Source: Siphonodentalium dalli (taxonomy: Eukaryota; Mollusca; Scaphopoda; Gadilida; Siphonodentaliidae). From it: a DNA stretch of 64,000 bases. The stretch covers positions 98,763,345 to 98,827,344 of the forward strand of contig CP136061.1 in the NCBI GenBank assembly GCA_032622095.1, given 5' to 3'. Positions 1 through 13,927 of the stretch are shown here, piece by piece; within the stretch, counting starts at the first letter, position 1; each line of letters starts with the position of its first letter. Position numbers and translations under genes: made by a program. The notes beneath the pieces are model-generated. The model did no database searches. It was not told the origin of the DNA and saw only the letters and a list, made by a program, of their open reading frames with translations.

Positions 1-3000
1 TTTCTGGCCCAATTATAGGGCCCGTTTCGGGTGCCATGGGCGTACCCGGATGTGTAACGAATGAAAATCATCGGCATATCATAATGCTTGCAGTTTGTGA
101 GATAATGGTTGGTGATCAAATATTTGGGAATATCGCTGTGAAGTTGGACGGACGTTGGACGTTCGTGGACATTCGCGACACGGTCTGTTTTCAATGAAAT
201 ACCATAGACTCGCATTTGTTGATATTACTAACAGCTGCCTTGTGCCCACACAACTCTTATTTAAACAAATCACCCTCCTTGCAAACATATTTCCATGCAA
301 ATAATCAAATTGTTGAATGTCCACGAACGTCCAACGTCCGTCTAACTTCACAGCACAATTTCCAAAAAAAAAAAAAACGCAGTTTCCAGTTTGCACCAGG
401 AGACTTCTCTTGACCTAATTCGCGCTCTCAAACAGACAAAATTAAAAAAAAAAATTAAGACAATTTTCCGAATGTTTTTTACTTTGAAAAACATTGGACG
501 TTGGACGTTCAACACTGTGGATCTAAAATGGGGTTACCGGCAGGTGACTCGAATCGCACATATATAGGCACAGGTAGAACCGCTTTGTTTCGGTCCAAGC
601 GGTATTGCGTGGGAATAAGCTATGCTCCATAGGATTTCCCTACTGAAATTTCAAGGTTATTGATCCACTGGTTTTGCCTCTACCCTCTGCACTCACGGCG
701 AACTTTAGACAGAATTTTCTAAGTCGAACGTCTATTTGTTTACCTTTCGAAAGACATTCAAACAGACATTCAAATATATGCTTCTGGCCCAATTATAGGG
801 CCCGTTTCGGGTGCCATGGGCGTACCCGGATGTGTAACGAATGAAAATCATCGGCATATCATAATGCTTGCAGTTTGTGAGATAATGGGGGTGATCAAAT
901 ATTTGGGAATATCGCTGTGAAGTTGGACGGACGTTGGACGTTCGTGGACATTCGCGACACGGTCTGTTTTCAATGAAATACCATAGACTCGCATTTGTTG
1001 ATATGACTAACAGCTGCCTTGTGCCCACACAACTCTTATTTAAAAAAATCACCCTCCTTGCAAACATATTTCCATGCAAATAATCAAATTGTTGAATGTC
1101 CACGAACGTCCAACGTCCGTCTAACTTCACAGCACAATTTCCAAAAAAAAAAAAAAACGCAGTTTCCAGTTTGCACCAGGAGACTTCTCTTGACCTAATT
1201 CGCGCTCTCAAACAGACAAATTTAAAAATAAAAATTAAGACAATTTTCGAATGTTTTTTACTTTGAAAAACATTGGACGTTGGACGTTCAACACTGTGGA
1301 TCTAAAATGGGGTTACCGGCAGGTGACTCGAATCGCACATATATAGGCACAGGTAGAACCGCTTCGTTTCGGTCCAAGCGGTATTGCGTGGGAATAAGCT
1401 ATGCTCCATAGGATTTCCCTACCGAAATTTCAAGGTTATTGATCCACTGGTTTTGCCTCTACCCTCTGCACTCACGGCGAACTTTAGACAGAATTTTCTA
1501 AGTCGAACGTCTATTTGTTTACCTTTCGAAAGACATTCAAACAGACATTCAAATATATGCTTCTGGCCCAATTATAGGGCCCGTTTCGGGTGCCATGGGC
1601 GTACCCGGATGTGTAACGAATGAAAATCATCGGCATATCATAATGCTTGCAGTTTGTGAGATAATGGGGGTGATCAAATATTTGGGAATATCGCTGTGAA
1701 GTTGGACGGACGTTGGACGTTCGTGGACATTCGCGACACGGTCTGTTTTCAATGAAATACCATAGACTCGCATTTGTTGATATGACTAACAGCTGCCTTG
1801 TGCCCACACAACTCTTATTTAAAAAAATCACCCTCCTTGCAAACATATTTCCATGCAAATAATCAAATTGTTGAATGTCCACGAACGTCCAACGTCCGTC
1901 TAACTTCACAGCACAATTTCCACCAAAAAAAAAACGCAGTTTCCAGTTTGCACCAGGAGACTTCTCTTGACCTAATTCGCGCTCTCAAACAGACAAATTA
2001 AAAAAAAAAAATTAAGACAATTTTCCGAATGTTTTTTACTTTGAAAAACATTGGACGTTGGACGTTCAACACTGTGGATCTAAAATGGGGTTACCGGCAG
2101 GTGACTCGAATCGCACATATATAGGCACAGGTAGAACCGCTTTGTTTCGGTCCAAGCGGTATTGCGTGGGAATAAGCTATGCTCCATAGGATTTCCCTAC
2201 TGAAATTTCAAGGTTATTGATCCACTGGTTTTGCCTCTACCCTCTGCACTCACGGCGAACTTTAGACAGAATTTTCTAAGTCGAACGTCTATTTGTTTAC
2301 CTTTCGAAAGACATTCAAACAGACATTCAAATATATGCTTCTGGCCCAATTATAGGGCCCGTTTCGGGTGCCATGGGCGTACCCGGATGTGTAACGAATG
2401 AAAATCATCGGCATATCATAATGCTTGCAGTTTGTGAGATAATGGGGGTGATCAAATATTTGGGAATATCGCTGTGAAGTTGGACGGACGTTGGACGTTC
2501 GTGGACATTCGCGACACGGTCTGTTTTCAATGAAATACCATAGACTCGCATTTGTTGATATGACTAACAGCTGCCTTGTGCCCACACAACTCTTATTTAA
2601 AAAAATCACCCTCCTTGCAAACATATTTCCATGCAAATAATCAAATTGTTGAATGTCCACGAACGTCCAACGTCCGTCTAACTTCACAGCACAATTTCCA
2701 CAAAAAAAAAAAAACGCAGTTTCCAGTTTGCACCAGGAGACTTCTCTTGACCTAATTCGCGCTCTCAAACAGACAAATTTAAAAATAAAAATTAAGACAA
2801 TTTTCGAATGTTTTTTACTTTGAACAAAACATTGGACGTTGGACGTTCAACACTGTGGATCTAAAATGGGGTTACCGGCAGGTGACTCGAATCGCACATA
2901 TATAGGCACAGGTAGAACCGCTTTGTTTCGGTCCAAGCGGTATTGCGTGGGAATAAGCTATGCTCCATAGGATTTCCCTACCGAAATTTCAAGGTTATTG

Positions 3001-3515
3001 ATCCACTGGTTTTGCCTCTACCCTCTGCACTCACGGCGAACTTTAGACAGAATTTTCTAAGTCGAACGTCCATTTGTTTACCTTTCGAAAGACATTCAAA
3101 CAGACATTCAAATATATGTTTCTGGCCCAATTATAGGGCCCGTTTCGGGTGCCATGGGCGTACCCGGATGTGTAACGAATGAAAATCATCGGCATATCAT
3201 AATGCTTGCAGTTTGTGAGATAATGGGGGTGATCAAATATTTGGGAATATCGCTGTGAAGTTGGACGGACGTTGGACGTTCGTGGACATTCGCGACACGG
3301 TCTGTTTTCAATGAAATACCATAGACTCGCATTTGTTGATATGACTAACAGCTGCCTTGTGCCCACACAACTCTTATTTTAAAAAATCACCCTCCTTGCA
3401 AACATATTTCCATGCAAATAATCAAATTGTTGAATGTCCACGAACGTCCAACGTCCGTCTAACTTCACAGCACAATTTCCAAAAAAAAAAAAAAACGCAG
3501 TTTCCAGTTTGCACA
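1..3515 (-). repeat. Left satellite array, about 780-bp units, minus orientation
   Basis: The same block, recognisable by the sequence around the GGGCCC site, recurs at 1, 781, 1560, 2338 and 3119, so the period is 779-781 bp. Relative to the large array at 9,512-32,815 these units are reverse-complemented. All four complete linkers (near 565, 1340, 2120 and 2899) are of the longer type b. Each unit holds a poly-A tract, which is the poly-T tract of the other strand, and a 40-bp inverted repeat. The array is cut by the window edge, so its true length is unknown. It stops at 3,515, at the mirror image of the point where the right array starts (9,512). Short open frames of 60-160 codons recur in each unit but are by-products of the repeat. 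Confidence 0.95.
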
Positions 3516-6110
3516 AGGAGATAGTCCAGGAGATATTGGTCAACCTCTGCACCCCCCCCCCAGGACTTATCTTCACCCCACTAATTTTCTTCCTTAAGGT
3601 CTCCTCTAATTTTTTTCACTTGTTAACAAGAAAAAAAAGTGGCCGCAGAGACTCCAGACAAGATGGCGTCCATCATGGCGGCCATTTTTTTTAAATGCAC
3701 CAGGTTTCTTTGATCGCCGTTATAGTAAAGATGATGTCACATGCCGTCTTGCTTTCCGCTCGATTCGTTATGCTAATATACAACCATTTCAAATTAGCCA
3801 AAAATCCGACACCAGAATCCAATATGGCGGCCAAGATGGCCGCCGAAATGTGAAAATATGCTATTTTTCTGTCACGTTACCACCTTTCGTTTGTCTCTGT
3901 GGGAAAATGTTAGAATGTTTGCGTCATGTTATACATTTATCATATCGAGGAGTCATTGGCGAATATATGGGGACCATAATATGCATTCATTGTGGGATAT
4001 TTTTGTCCGATATCACGTTTTCCCAAATGCCGGTATCATAGGTCAAAGCCGAATCTCCGTTAATAACGCGATGTTATGTTTCGAATCAATGAATGTTATT
4101 GCTATTATAACAACACCCATGCATATATATTTGCAGGAGATACTCGAGCTAGGATTCCTCTTATACCTGAGTTGAGGAATATTTACCCAAATCCAAGATG
4201 GCGGCCAAAATGGCCACCAGAAATAAAAAATCGCTGAAAATCGCTGATTTTAAAATCAGTGAGCATTATTGTCATGACAACTCCACACCTGCTTACTATT
4301 GTAAGTTGGAAACACTTAGGCGAAGAACTTTCCTTGTACCATATACAAATAAAAGTCCCCCAAATCCAAAATGGCGCCCACAATAGCGGACAGATTTTGA
4401 AAAATCACCGAAATTCCCTCATATTCACATCATTGGGCATTATTGTCGAGACAACTCCATCCATGCGTACAGTTGAGTTGGAAATACTGAGTTGAAGTAA
4501 TTACCTTACATCTCATGCAAGAAATGGTTTTCCAAATCGAAAATGGCGACCGAAATTTGAAAACACGCCTACATTCCTTTACTTTCTTAGGATGGGCGTT
4601 ATTGTTTCGCGATTTCTACCCACCATTACATGTTGATATGTATGAATTATTCATTAGGGTTTGGCAAGTGATACTCACAGTCAATATGGCGGCCAAACTG
4701 GCGGGCAGAAATTGAAAAGAAGCCGATATTATCACATACTAATTTCAAATATTAATTTGTATAAACGAAACGGTACATAATATAAGCCATCTATTAGTTC
4801 CAATGTAAGTCGTAGTCTTTTGGAAGGATGAAAACCCACAATCGCGATGTGGCATTTCAAAATCCATTCTCCACTAAGGGCTCATACTGGCCGTAACCGT
4901 ATATTGGTGCGCCGAATAGTCATATTATGACTTCCAAGAATCAAAACAACAGTACCTGAGCTTATTCTGAATTGCCACATTCAGCATTATCTAGACTCGT
5001 TTCCGTCTCTTCGTCAGATTAATCTATCTCACCCACAACAACAGTTCACTACTCTTCTTCGTAGAAGGGTGCCACTAATCGGAATGTTTCAAACAATACA
5101 TATGCCGGTGCCCAGCTCACGTGTTTGTTTCGAAAGCTTGGAATTCTTAGCGAGCTTCATTCGTGGTATAGCTTATGGTATAATACAGATGCTACATATG
5201 GGGTATATGCGTCATCTTGTGCGATACACTATAAAGGAATTTGGTCGATGCGTATACTAGCTTTCAGAAGGATCTATCTGCGTATTGTCAGCTTTGGTGA
5301 CCTAATGGGGATAACAACGTGTACACCTGGTGATTTTCCCAAACAGCCACTTCTCAATAAATGGTTTATCAATTCACATACCCATCTAATGCACTCACGT
5401 ACCCGGACAACTTCTGTATATGGCTTCGAATGTTGAAAGCCCGACATTTGGCGGATACATTTCTGCTAAAGCGTAGAAGACCATAATGCATAATATACCC
5501 AAACTCCTTGAACATGATCATAAGAACAAGCTTGTTGGCGTCCAGCAATCGTCTCACCGAACAGTTCCAAGCAGATGATAACAATACACACGGTGCTAGT
5601 TTGTGGGTATGTGTCACGATAGTGGAAATGAAAATGGACCATGACTGCACCGCCCCTTATTTTGTTATCTTTTAGCTTCAGACAGGATCTGATGTGTGGC
5701 TTTGCTTTCCTTATATGCTAAGATTGTATGTTCCCATCCGTTTGGAAGCCGTTCTTAAACAACTGGACCACGAGTATGCCATTGGCTACTGCTGTGTAAG
5801 CCCCACCAAGACTGGGGTGTAGTCTTAAGGGGGAGACGCACGTTTTGCATAAATCACAGTAAATCCAGCCAGAAATGGCAAGTGATTTTCAACAAAGAAT
5901 TTCTCTGGATCTATCTGGTGAAAAATCTTGGAATTTTACATATGATAATTTTCATTATATATAGAATCAGAGCAATTATAAAGAGACAATAACAATAATG
6001 GATTTTAATACATTTGAGAGGTTGAAAATATTTGTTTCGTTTCTGTCCCTTTAGGTACCGAGAACTGCCATAAAAATTTTTAATTTCAAACAACATGTCA
6101 ACCATCAAAT
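3516..6110 (+). repeat. Left arm of the inverted-repeat core
   Basis: This sequence matches the right arm (6,501-9,511) in reverse complement and in collinear order. The outer part, 3,516-4,735, pairs closely with 8,275-9,511, including several distinctive ATGGCGGCC-type blocks. Farther in the match is weaker but continuous: 4,840-5,090 with 7,870-8,140, 5,300-5,480 with 7,590-7,760, 5,530-5,650 with 7,430-7,530, and 5,815-5,830 with 6,770-6,795. No transposase or other protein motif was recognised. It could be the body of a foldback-type mobile element or an old inverted duplication. Confidence 0.88.
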
Positions 6111-6500
6111 AGCTTATTGTCTTGACTCCATGAGAGGAGGCTTCATTTGTATCATAATGTTGAGTTATCTTTTTAATTGCATATTATAGCATCATACCCC
6201 ATGTATTATAATGAAGAATAAAGCAGTCACAAATATGCCAGCCCAATGAAAACAAATGTTCAAATGTGGTGCTGTCCACTCAAGCAGGGAGCAATCAACA
6301 GAAATTAGGCCACAGTGTTAAGAGATATGGTGGTCAGATTTAACTTGGTTATGAACCCATGACCCAGAACTCAACTGAGCCCAATTTTTCAATGACCAAC
6401 AAGCATGGCATGAAAATTCTCAATAATAAAAAATTATTTATGGTAGTTGTCTTTCTGAATGAAAATAATCATTAAATTTCATGAATCAAGAATAATTAAG
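6111..6500. other. Central spacer of the inverted-repeat core
   Basis: AT-rich sequence around the symmetry centre near 6.3 kb. Weak mirrored matches reach almost to the middle, for example GAGAGGAGG near 6,132 against CCTCCTCTC near 6,500. No gene, RNA or repeat beyond the symmetry is seen. Confidence 0.6.
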
Positions 6501-9500
6501 TCTCCTCTCATGATCTTCAGATATGATATCATGTATATATGAAATGCACTTTCAAAAAAAATCTGTTTTACAATAGTTCTCGGTACCTGAACACAGTGAA
6601 ATTTTAAAGATTTTTCATGCCATAAAAGTAAAGTAAATGAGATTATAATAACCAAATGTCCAATGGTTCTTATGTATGATACCACAATAATCTCTTGTAC
6701 AAAATTTCACAAAGATATTCCTGATAGATTTAGAGAAAATACATTTTGAAATACCAGGAAATTTTGGCCAAACGTGCGTCTGACCCTTAAAGGCGATACA
6801 TTTGATAGTTGGTTGATATGTCATACTCACGCTGGGTGGTATGGTTCAAGAAAGTACAAATGCCATCAACAAAAGGGTGAAATATTCAATGCGAAGAACA
6901 TCCAGAGGAATGTTACGTTGGTGAGCTCTTGCATTCAGTTCAACAAACGTTGGTACACCAAGTGATTTCTTGGTAACATCACCATTGCGACCATTTTCCT
7001 ACATGAGACATTAACTACTATATTCTAAAGTTATATATATAAAGCTATATGATCATAAAGGTCGCGTTCCCCCAACGTCCACTGCCATCGAGACTGTAAA
7101 TTGTTCTTTAAATACATAGTGAAATAAATGCACCACAGTTCCTGACATTTTCTTGAATAATTCGCCCACATACTGACACTAACCCCGAGAGAGGATACAA
7201 AAACACGCATACATTCATGCTATAAAGACATTATCATTTAGTCCATCCGACTGTTTTGAGGGAGGCTAGCATAGCATTATCCAGACAAAAGTGTACGTAG
7301 TTGAATCAGAAAGGCTTCGAAACGGATGTGGAAATACAATCTTACCACACCAAATAAAATCGATATGCATGACATTCGATATCTTAAACATGCACCAGGT
7401 GTAGGGGTGGTGTATAGAGTGGCCCATTTCATTCCCACTATCATGGCGCATGTCCACAAACTAGCACCGCGAGCATTGTTCTTCTCTGCTGAGAGATATT
7501 CGACGATACAACTGCGGGGCGTCATACAGTTTGCTTCGGATAATGGTGTGGGTAATCTGTACACTAGGGTCTTCTCCTTAGCATATAGACATCTGTCCAA
7601 GGGAATGAGACAGCTAGCAACCTTCGAAGTTGTCCACATATGCCAATGCGTTCGCTGAGTTTGTGAGTTGACGAACCGTCTATTGAGAAGTGACCAGCTA
7701 ACTGGTTCGCCAGGTGTACATGTCGTTATCCCATGGGGTATGAGACACATACATAGAGATGACCTTCTGTAAGCTTGTATACTCATCGGTCATATGCCTT
7801 CCTAGTTCAAGATGAGGCACAAATATCATAGTTAGCAAATATTTAAAATCGTAAGCTAGACACCGGAAAATGAATTGTTTGAAACGTTATGATTAGAAGG
7901 ACCCTACTCCCAGGAAGTGGTGAATACTTTGTCGGTGTGAGCGACCTAGATTTATCAGACAAAGAAATGGAAGCTGGTCCAGATAATTATGGACGTGACG
8001 TGGCAAATCAGAATCTGTTATCAGGTAATTGTTCTGATATAACTATTTGGCGCACCTACCCTTACGGCCATTATCGGCGCTAAGTGGAGACTGGATTTCG
8101 AAATGCCACATCGCGATATTAATTGTGGGTTTTCATCTTTCCAGAAGGATACGAGCTATGTTATGCGTTTTGGTACCTTTAAGTTGAACTAGTAGATGGT
8201 TTATGTACAGTTTCGTCCAAACATACCGATATTATGACAAAAAGTTGAAATTAATATGTGAAAATATCGATTTCTTTTCCATTTCTAGCCGCCAATTTAG
8301 CAGCGATCTTGGCTGTGAGTATCAATTGCCAAACCCTAATGAATACTTCATGTCACTATTCCATATCAACATGTAATGGTGGGTAGAAATCGCGAAACAA
8401 TAACGCCCATCCTAAGAATGTAAAGGAATGTAGGCGTGTTTTCAAATTTCGGTCGCCATTTTGGCCGCCATCTTCGATTTGGAAAACCATTTCTTGCATG
8501 AGATGTAAGGTAATTACTTCGACTCAGTATTTCCAACTCAACTGTACGCATGGATGGAGTTGTCTCGACAATAATGCCCAATGATGTGAATATGAGGGAA
8601 TTTCGGTGATTTTTCAAAATCTGTCCGCCATTGTGGGCGCCATTTTGGATTTGGGGGACTTTTATTTGGATATGGTACAAGGAAAGTTCTTCGCCTAAGT
8701 GTTCCCAACTTACAATAGTAAGCAGGTGTGGAGTTGTCATGACAATAATGCTCACTGATGTTAAAATCAGCGATTTTCAGCGATTTCTTTTATTTATGGT
8801 GGCCATTTTGGCCGCCATCTTGGATTTGGGTAAATATTCCTCAACTCAGGTATAAGAGGAATCCTAGCTCGAGTATCTCCTGCAAATATATATGCATGGG
8901 TGTTGTTATAATAGCAATAACATTCATTGATTCGAAACATAACATCGCGTTATTAACGGAGATTCGGCTTTGACCTATGATACCGGCATTTGGGAAAACG
9001 TGATATCGGACAAAAATATCCCGCAATGAATGCATATTATGGTCCCCATGTATACGCCAATGACTCCTCTATATGATAAATGTATAACATGACGCAAACA
9101 TTCTAACATTTTCTCACAGAGACAAACGAAAGGTGGTAACGTGACAGAAAAATAACATATTTTCACATTTCGGCGGCCATCTTGGCCGCCATATTGGATT
9201 CTGGTGTCGAATTTTTGGCTAATTTGTAAGGGTTGTATATTTTCATAACGAATCGAGCGGAAAACAAGACGGCATGTGACATCATCTTTACTATAACGGC
9301 GATCAAAGAAACCTGGTGCATTTAAAAAAAATGGCCGCCATGATGGACGCCATCTTGTCTGGAGTCTCTGCGGCCACTTTTTTTTCTTGTTAACAAGTGA
9401 AAAAAATTAGAGGAGACCTTAAGGAAGAAAATTAGTGGGGTGAAGATAAGTCCTGGGGGGGGGGTGCAGAGGTTGACCAATATCTCCTGGACTATCTCCT

Positions 9501-9511
9501 TGTGCAAACTG
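6501..9511 (-). repeat. Right arm of the inverted-repeat core
   Basis: Reverse-complement partner of 3,516-6,110. It is longer because roughly 6,800-7,262 has no counterpart on the left, which indicates an insertion here or a deletion there. The outer 1.2 kb is nearly identical to the left arm; the inner 2 kb is clearly diverged with many small indels. A 510-nt open frame on the minus strand (7,277-7,786) is not kept open in the homologous left arm, so it is not called as a gene. Confidence 0.88.
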
Positions 9512-10205
9512 GAAACTGCGTTTTTTTTTTTTTTTTGGAAATTGTGCTGTGAAGTTAGACGGACGTTGGACGTTCGTGGACATTCAACAATTTGATTATT
9601 TGCATGGAAATATGTTTGCAAGGAGGGTGATTTTTTAAAATAAGAGTTGTGTGGGCACAAGGCAGCTGTTAGTCATATCAACAAATGCGAGTCTATGGTA
9701 TTTCATTGAAAACAGACCGTGTCGCGAATGTCCACGAACGTCCAACGTCCGTCCAACTTCACAGCGATATTCCCAAATATTTGATCACCCCCATTATCTC
9801 ACAAACTGCAAGCATTATGATATGCCGATGATTTTCATTCGTTACACATCCGGGTACGCCCATGGCACCCGAAACGGGCCCTATAATTGGGCCAGAAGCA
9901 TATATTTGAATATCTGTTTGAATGTCTTTCGAAAGGTAAACAAATAGACGTTCGACTTAGAAAATTCTGTCTAAAGTTCGCCGTGAGTGCAGAGGGTAGA
10001 GGCAAAACCAGTGGATCAATAACCTTGAAATTTCAGTAGGGAAATCCTATGGAGCATAGCTTATTCCCACGCAATACCGCTTGGACCGAAACAAAGCGGT
10101 TCTACATGTGTACACATTTGAATTTCAGTTTGAATGTTTTTCAAAGGGGAAAGGAACATTCGGAAAATTATGAAAAAAAAATAAAAGTTTAAAATTTGTG
10201 AACTG

Positions 10206-10940
10206 GAGAGCGCGAATTAGGTCTAGAGAAGTCTCCTTGTGCAAACTGGAAACTGCGTTTTTTTTTTTTGTGGAAATTGTGCTGTGAAGTTAGACGGACG
10301 TTGGACGTTCGTGGACATTCAACAATTTGATTATTTGCATGGAAATATGTTTGCAAGGAGGGTGATTTTTTAAAATAAGAGTTGTGTGGGCACAAGGCAG
10401 CTGTTAGTCATATCAACAAATGCGAGTCTATGGTATTTCATTGAAAACAGACCGTGTCGCGAATGTCCACGAACGTCCAACGTCCGTCCAACTTCACAGC
10501 GATATTCCCAAATATTTGATCACCCCCATTATCTCACAAACTGCAAGCATTATGATATGCCGATGATTTTCATTCGTTACACATCCGGGTACGCCCATGG
10601 CACCCGAAACGGGCCCTATAATTGGGCCAGAAGCATATATTTGAATATCTGTTTGAATGTCTTTCGAAAGGTAAACAAATAGACGTTCGACTTAGAAAAT
10701 TCTGTCTAAAGTTCGCCGTGAGTGCAGAGGGTAGAGGCAAAACCAGTGGATCAATAACCTTGAAATTTCAGTAGGGAAATCCTATGGAGCATAGCTTATT
10801 CCCACGCAATACCGCTTGGACCGAAACAAAGCGGTTCTACATGTGTACACATTTGAATTTCAGTTTGAATGTTTTTCAAAGGGGAAAGGAACATTCGGAA
10901 AATTATGAAAAAAAAATAAAAGTTTAAAATTTGTGAACTG
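10206..10940 (+). repeat. Representative type a unit with internal 40-bp inverted repeat
   Basis: In order: the GAGAGCGCG block, a poly-T tract, a 40-bp left arm (10,281-10,320), 140 bp of loop, a 40-bp right arm (10,461-10,500), a GGGCCC-containing segment, and the type a linker from about 10,840. The arms pair with a single mismatch and centre on GACGTTGGACGTTCGTGG. The linker shares the order TTGAAT, GTTTGAATGT, TTTC, AAGG, GGAAAATT with the segment just before it, which suggests the unit grew by an older internal duplication. Confidence 0.85.
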
Positions 10941-11720
10941 GAGAGCGCGAATTAGGTCTAGAGAAGTCTCCTTGCGCAAACTGGAAACTGCGTTTTTTTT
11001 TTTTTGTGGAAATTGTGCTGTGAAGTTAGACGGACGTTGGACGTTCGTGGACATTCAACAATTTGATTATTTGCATGGAAATATGTTTGCAAGGAGGGTG
11101 ATTTGTTTAAATAAGAGTTGTGTGGGCACAAGGCAGCTGTTAGTCATATCAACAAATGCGAGTCTATGGTATTTCATTGAAAACAGACCGTGTCGCGAAT
11201 GTCCACGAACGTCCAACGTCCGTCCAACTTCACAGCGATATTCCCAAATATTTGATCACCCCCATTATCTCACAAACTGCAAGCATTATGATATGCCGAT
11301 GATTTTCATTCGTTACACATCCGGGTACGCCCATGGCACCCGAAACGGGCCCTATAATTGGGCCAGAAACATATATTTGAATGTCTGTTTGAATGTCTTT
11401 CGAAAGGTAAACAAATGGACGTTCGACTTAGAAAATTCTGTCTAAAGTTCGCCGTGAGTGCAGAGGGTAGAGGCAAAACCAGTGGATCAATAACCTTGAA
11501 ATTTCGGTAGGGAAATCCTATGGAGCATAGCTTATTCCCACGCAATACCGCTTGGACCGAAACAAAGCGGTTCTACCTGTGCCTATATATGTGCGATTCG
11601 AGTCACCTGCCGGTAACCCCATTTTAGATCCACAGTGTTGAACGTCCAACGTCCAATGTTTTTCAAAGTAAAAAACATTCGGAAAATTGTCTTAATTTTT
11701 ATTTTTAAATTAATCTGTTT
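10941..11720 (+). repeat. Representative type b unit
   Basis: The body is the same as in type a. The linker (from about 11,575) instead carries a TATATATG stretch, CACCTGCCGG and then GAACGTCCAACGTCCAATG, a third copy of the core motif of the inverted repeat. Type b linkers exist in two forms: most end AATTAATCTGTTTG, whereas those near 26,035 and 32,145 end AAATTTGTCTGTTTG, like the units of the left array. Confidence 0.85.
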
Positions 11721-13927
11721 GAGAGCGCGAATTAGGTCAAGAGAAGTCTCCTGGTGCAAACTGGAAACTGCGTTTTTTTTTTTTTTTGGAAATTGTGCTG
11801 TGAAGTTAGACGGACGTTGGACGTTCGTGGACATTCAACAATTTGATTATTTGCATGGAAATATGTTTGCAAGGAGGGTGATTTTTTAAAATAAGAGTTG
11901 TGTGGGCACAAGGCAGCTGTTAGTCATATCAACAAATGCGAGTCTATGGTATTTCATTGAAAACAGACCGTGTCGCGAATGTCCACGAACGTCCAACGTC
12001 CGTCCAACTTCACAGCGATATTCCCAAATATTTGATCACCCCCATTATCTCACAAACTGCAAGCATTATGATATGCCGATGATTTTCATTCGTTACACAT
12101 CCGGGTACGCCCATGGCACCCGAAACGGGCCCTATAATTGGGCCAGAAGCATATATTTGAATATCTGTTTGAATGTCTTTCGAAAGGTAAACAAATAGAC
12201 GTTCGACTTAGAAAATTCTGTCTAAAGTTCGCCGTGAGTGCAGAGGGTAGAGGCAAAACCAGTGGATCAATAACCTTGAAATTTCAGTAGGGAAATCCTA
12301 TGGAGCATAGCTTATTCCCACGCAATACCGCTTGGACCGAAACAAAGCGGTTCTACATGTGTACACATTTGAATTTCAGTTTGAATGTTTTTCAAAGGGG
12401 AAAGGAACATTCGGAAAATTATGAAAAAAAAATAAAAGTTTAAAATTTGTGAACTGGAGAGCGCGAATTAGGTCTAGAGAAGTCTCCTTGTGCAAACTGG
12501 AAACTGCGTTTTTTTTTTTTTGTGGAAATTGTGCTGTGAAGTTAGACGGACGTTGGACGTTCGTGGACATTCAACAATTTGATTATTTGCATGGAAATAT
12601 GTTTGCAAGGAGGGTGATTTGTTTAAATAAGAGTTGTGTGGGCACAAGGCAGCTGTTAGTCATATCAACAAATGCGAGTCTATGGTATTTCATTGAAAAC
12701 AGACCGTGTCGCGAATGTCCACGAACGTCCAACGTCCGTCCAACTTCACAGCGATATTCCCAAATATTTGATCACCCCCATTATCTCACAAACTGCAAGC
12801 ATTATGATATGCCGATGATTTTCATTCGTTACACATCCGGGTACGCACATGGCACCCGAAACGGGCCCTATAATTGGGCCAGAAGCATATATTTGAATAT
12901 CTGTTTGAATGTCTTTCGAAAGGTAAACAAATAGACGTTCGACTTAGAAAATTCTGTCTAAAGTTCGCCGTGAGTGCAGAGGGTAGAGGCAAAACCAGTG
13001 GATCAATAACCTTGAAATTTCAGTAGGGAAATCCTATGGAGCATAGCTTATTCCCACGCAATACCGCTTGGACCGAAACAAAGCGGTTCTACATGTGTAC
13101 ACATTTGAATTTCAGTTTGAATGTTTTTCAAAGGGGAAAGGAACATTCGGAAAATTATGAAAAAAAAATAAAAGTTTAAAATTTGTGAACTGGAGAGCGC
13201 GAATTAGGTCTAGAGAAGTCTCCTTGTGCAAACTGGAAACTGCGTTTTTTTTTTTTGTGGAAATTGTGCTGTGAAGTTAGACGGACGTTGGACGTTCGTG
13301 GACATTCAACAATTTGATTATTTGCATGGAAATATGTTTGCAAGGAGGGTGATTTGTTTAAATAAGAGTTGTGTGGGCACAAGGCAGCTGTTAGTCATAT
13401 CAACAAATGCGAGTCTATGGTATTTCATTGAAAACAGACCGTGTCGCGAATGTCCACGAACGTCCAACGTCCGTCCAACTTCACAGCGATATTCCCAAAT
13501 ATTTGATCACCCCCATTATCTCACAAACTGCAAGCATTATGATATGCCGATGATTTTCATTCGTTACACATCCGGGTACGCCCATGGCACCCGAAACGGG
13601 CCCTATAATTGGGCCAGAAGCATATATTTGAATATCTGTTTGAATGTCTTTCGAAAGGTAAACAAATAGACGTTCGACTTAGAAAATTCTGTCTAAAGTT
13701 CGCCGTGAGTGCAGAGGGTAGAGGCAAAACCAGTGGATCAATAACCTTGAAATTTCAGTAGGGAAATCCTATGGAGCATAGCTTATTCCCACGCAATACC
13801 GCTTGGACCGAAACAAAGCGGTTCTACATGTGTACACATTTGAATTTCAGTTTGAATGTTTTTCAAAGGGGAAAGGAACATTCGGAAAATTATGAAAAAA
13901 AAATAAAAGTTTAAAATTTGTGAACTG

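Noticed and set aside
7277-7786. 169-codon minus-strand open frame in the right core arm
   Set aside because: The homologous left arm (about 5,300-5,760) has stops and indels throughout, and no transposase motif is visible.
1-9511. Core palindrome as a simple assembly error
   Set aside because: Inner arms are strongly diverged and differ by a 460-bp indel, which a duplicated-read artefact would not produce. An assembly error limited to array length remains possible.
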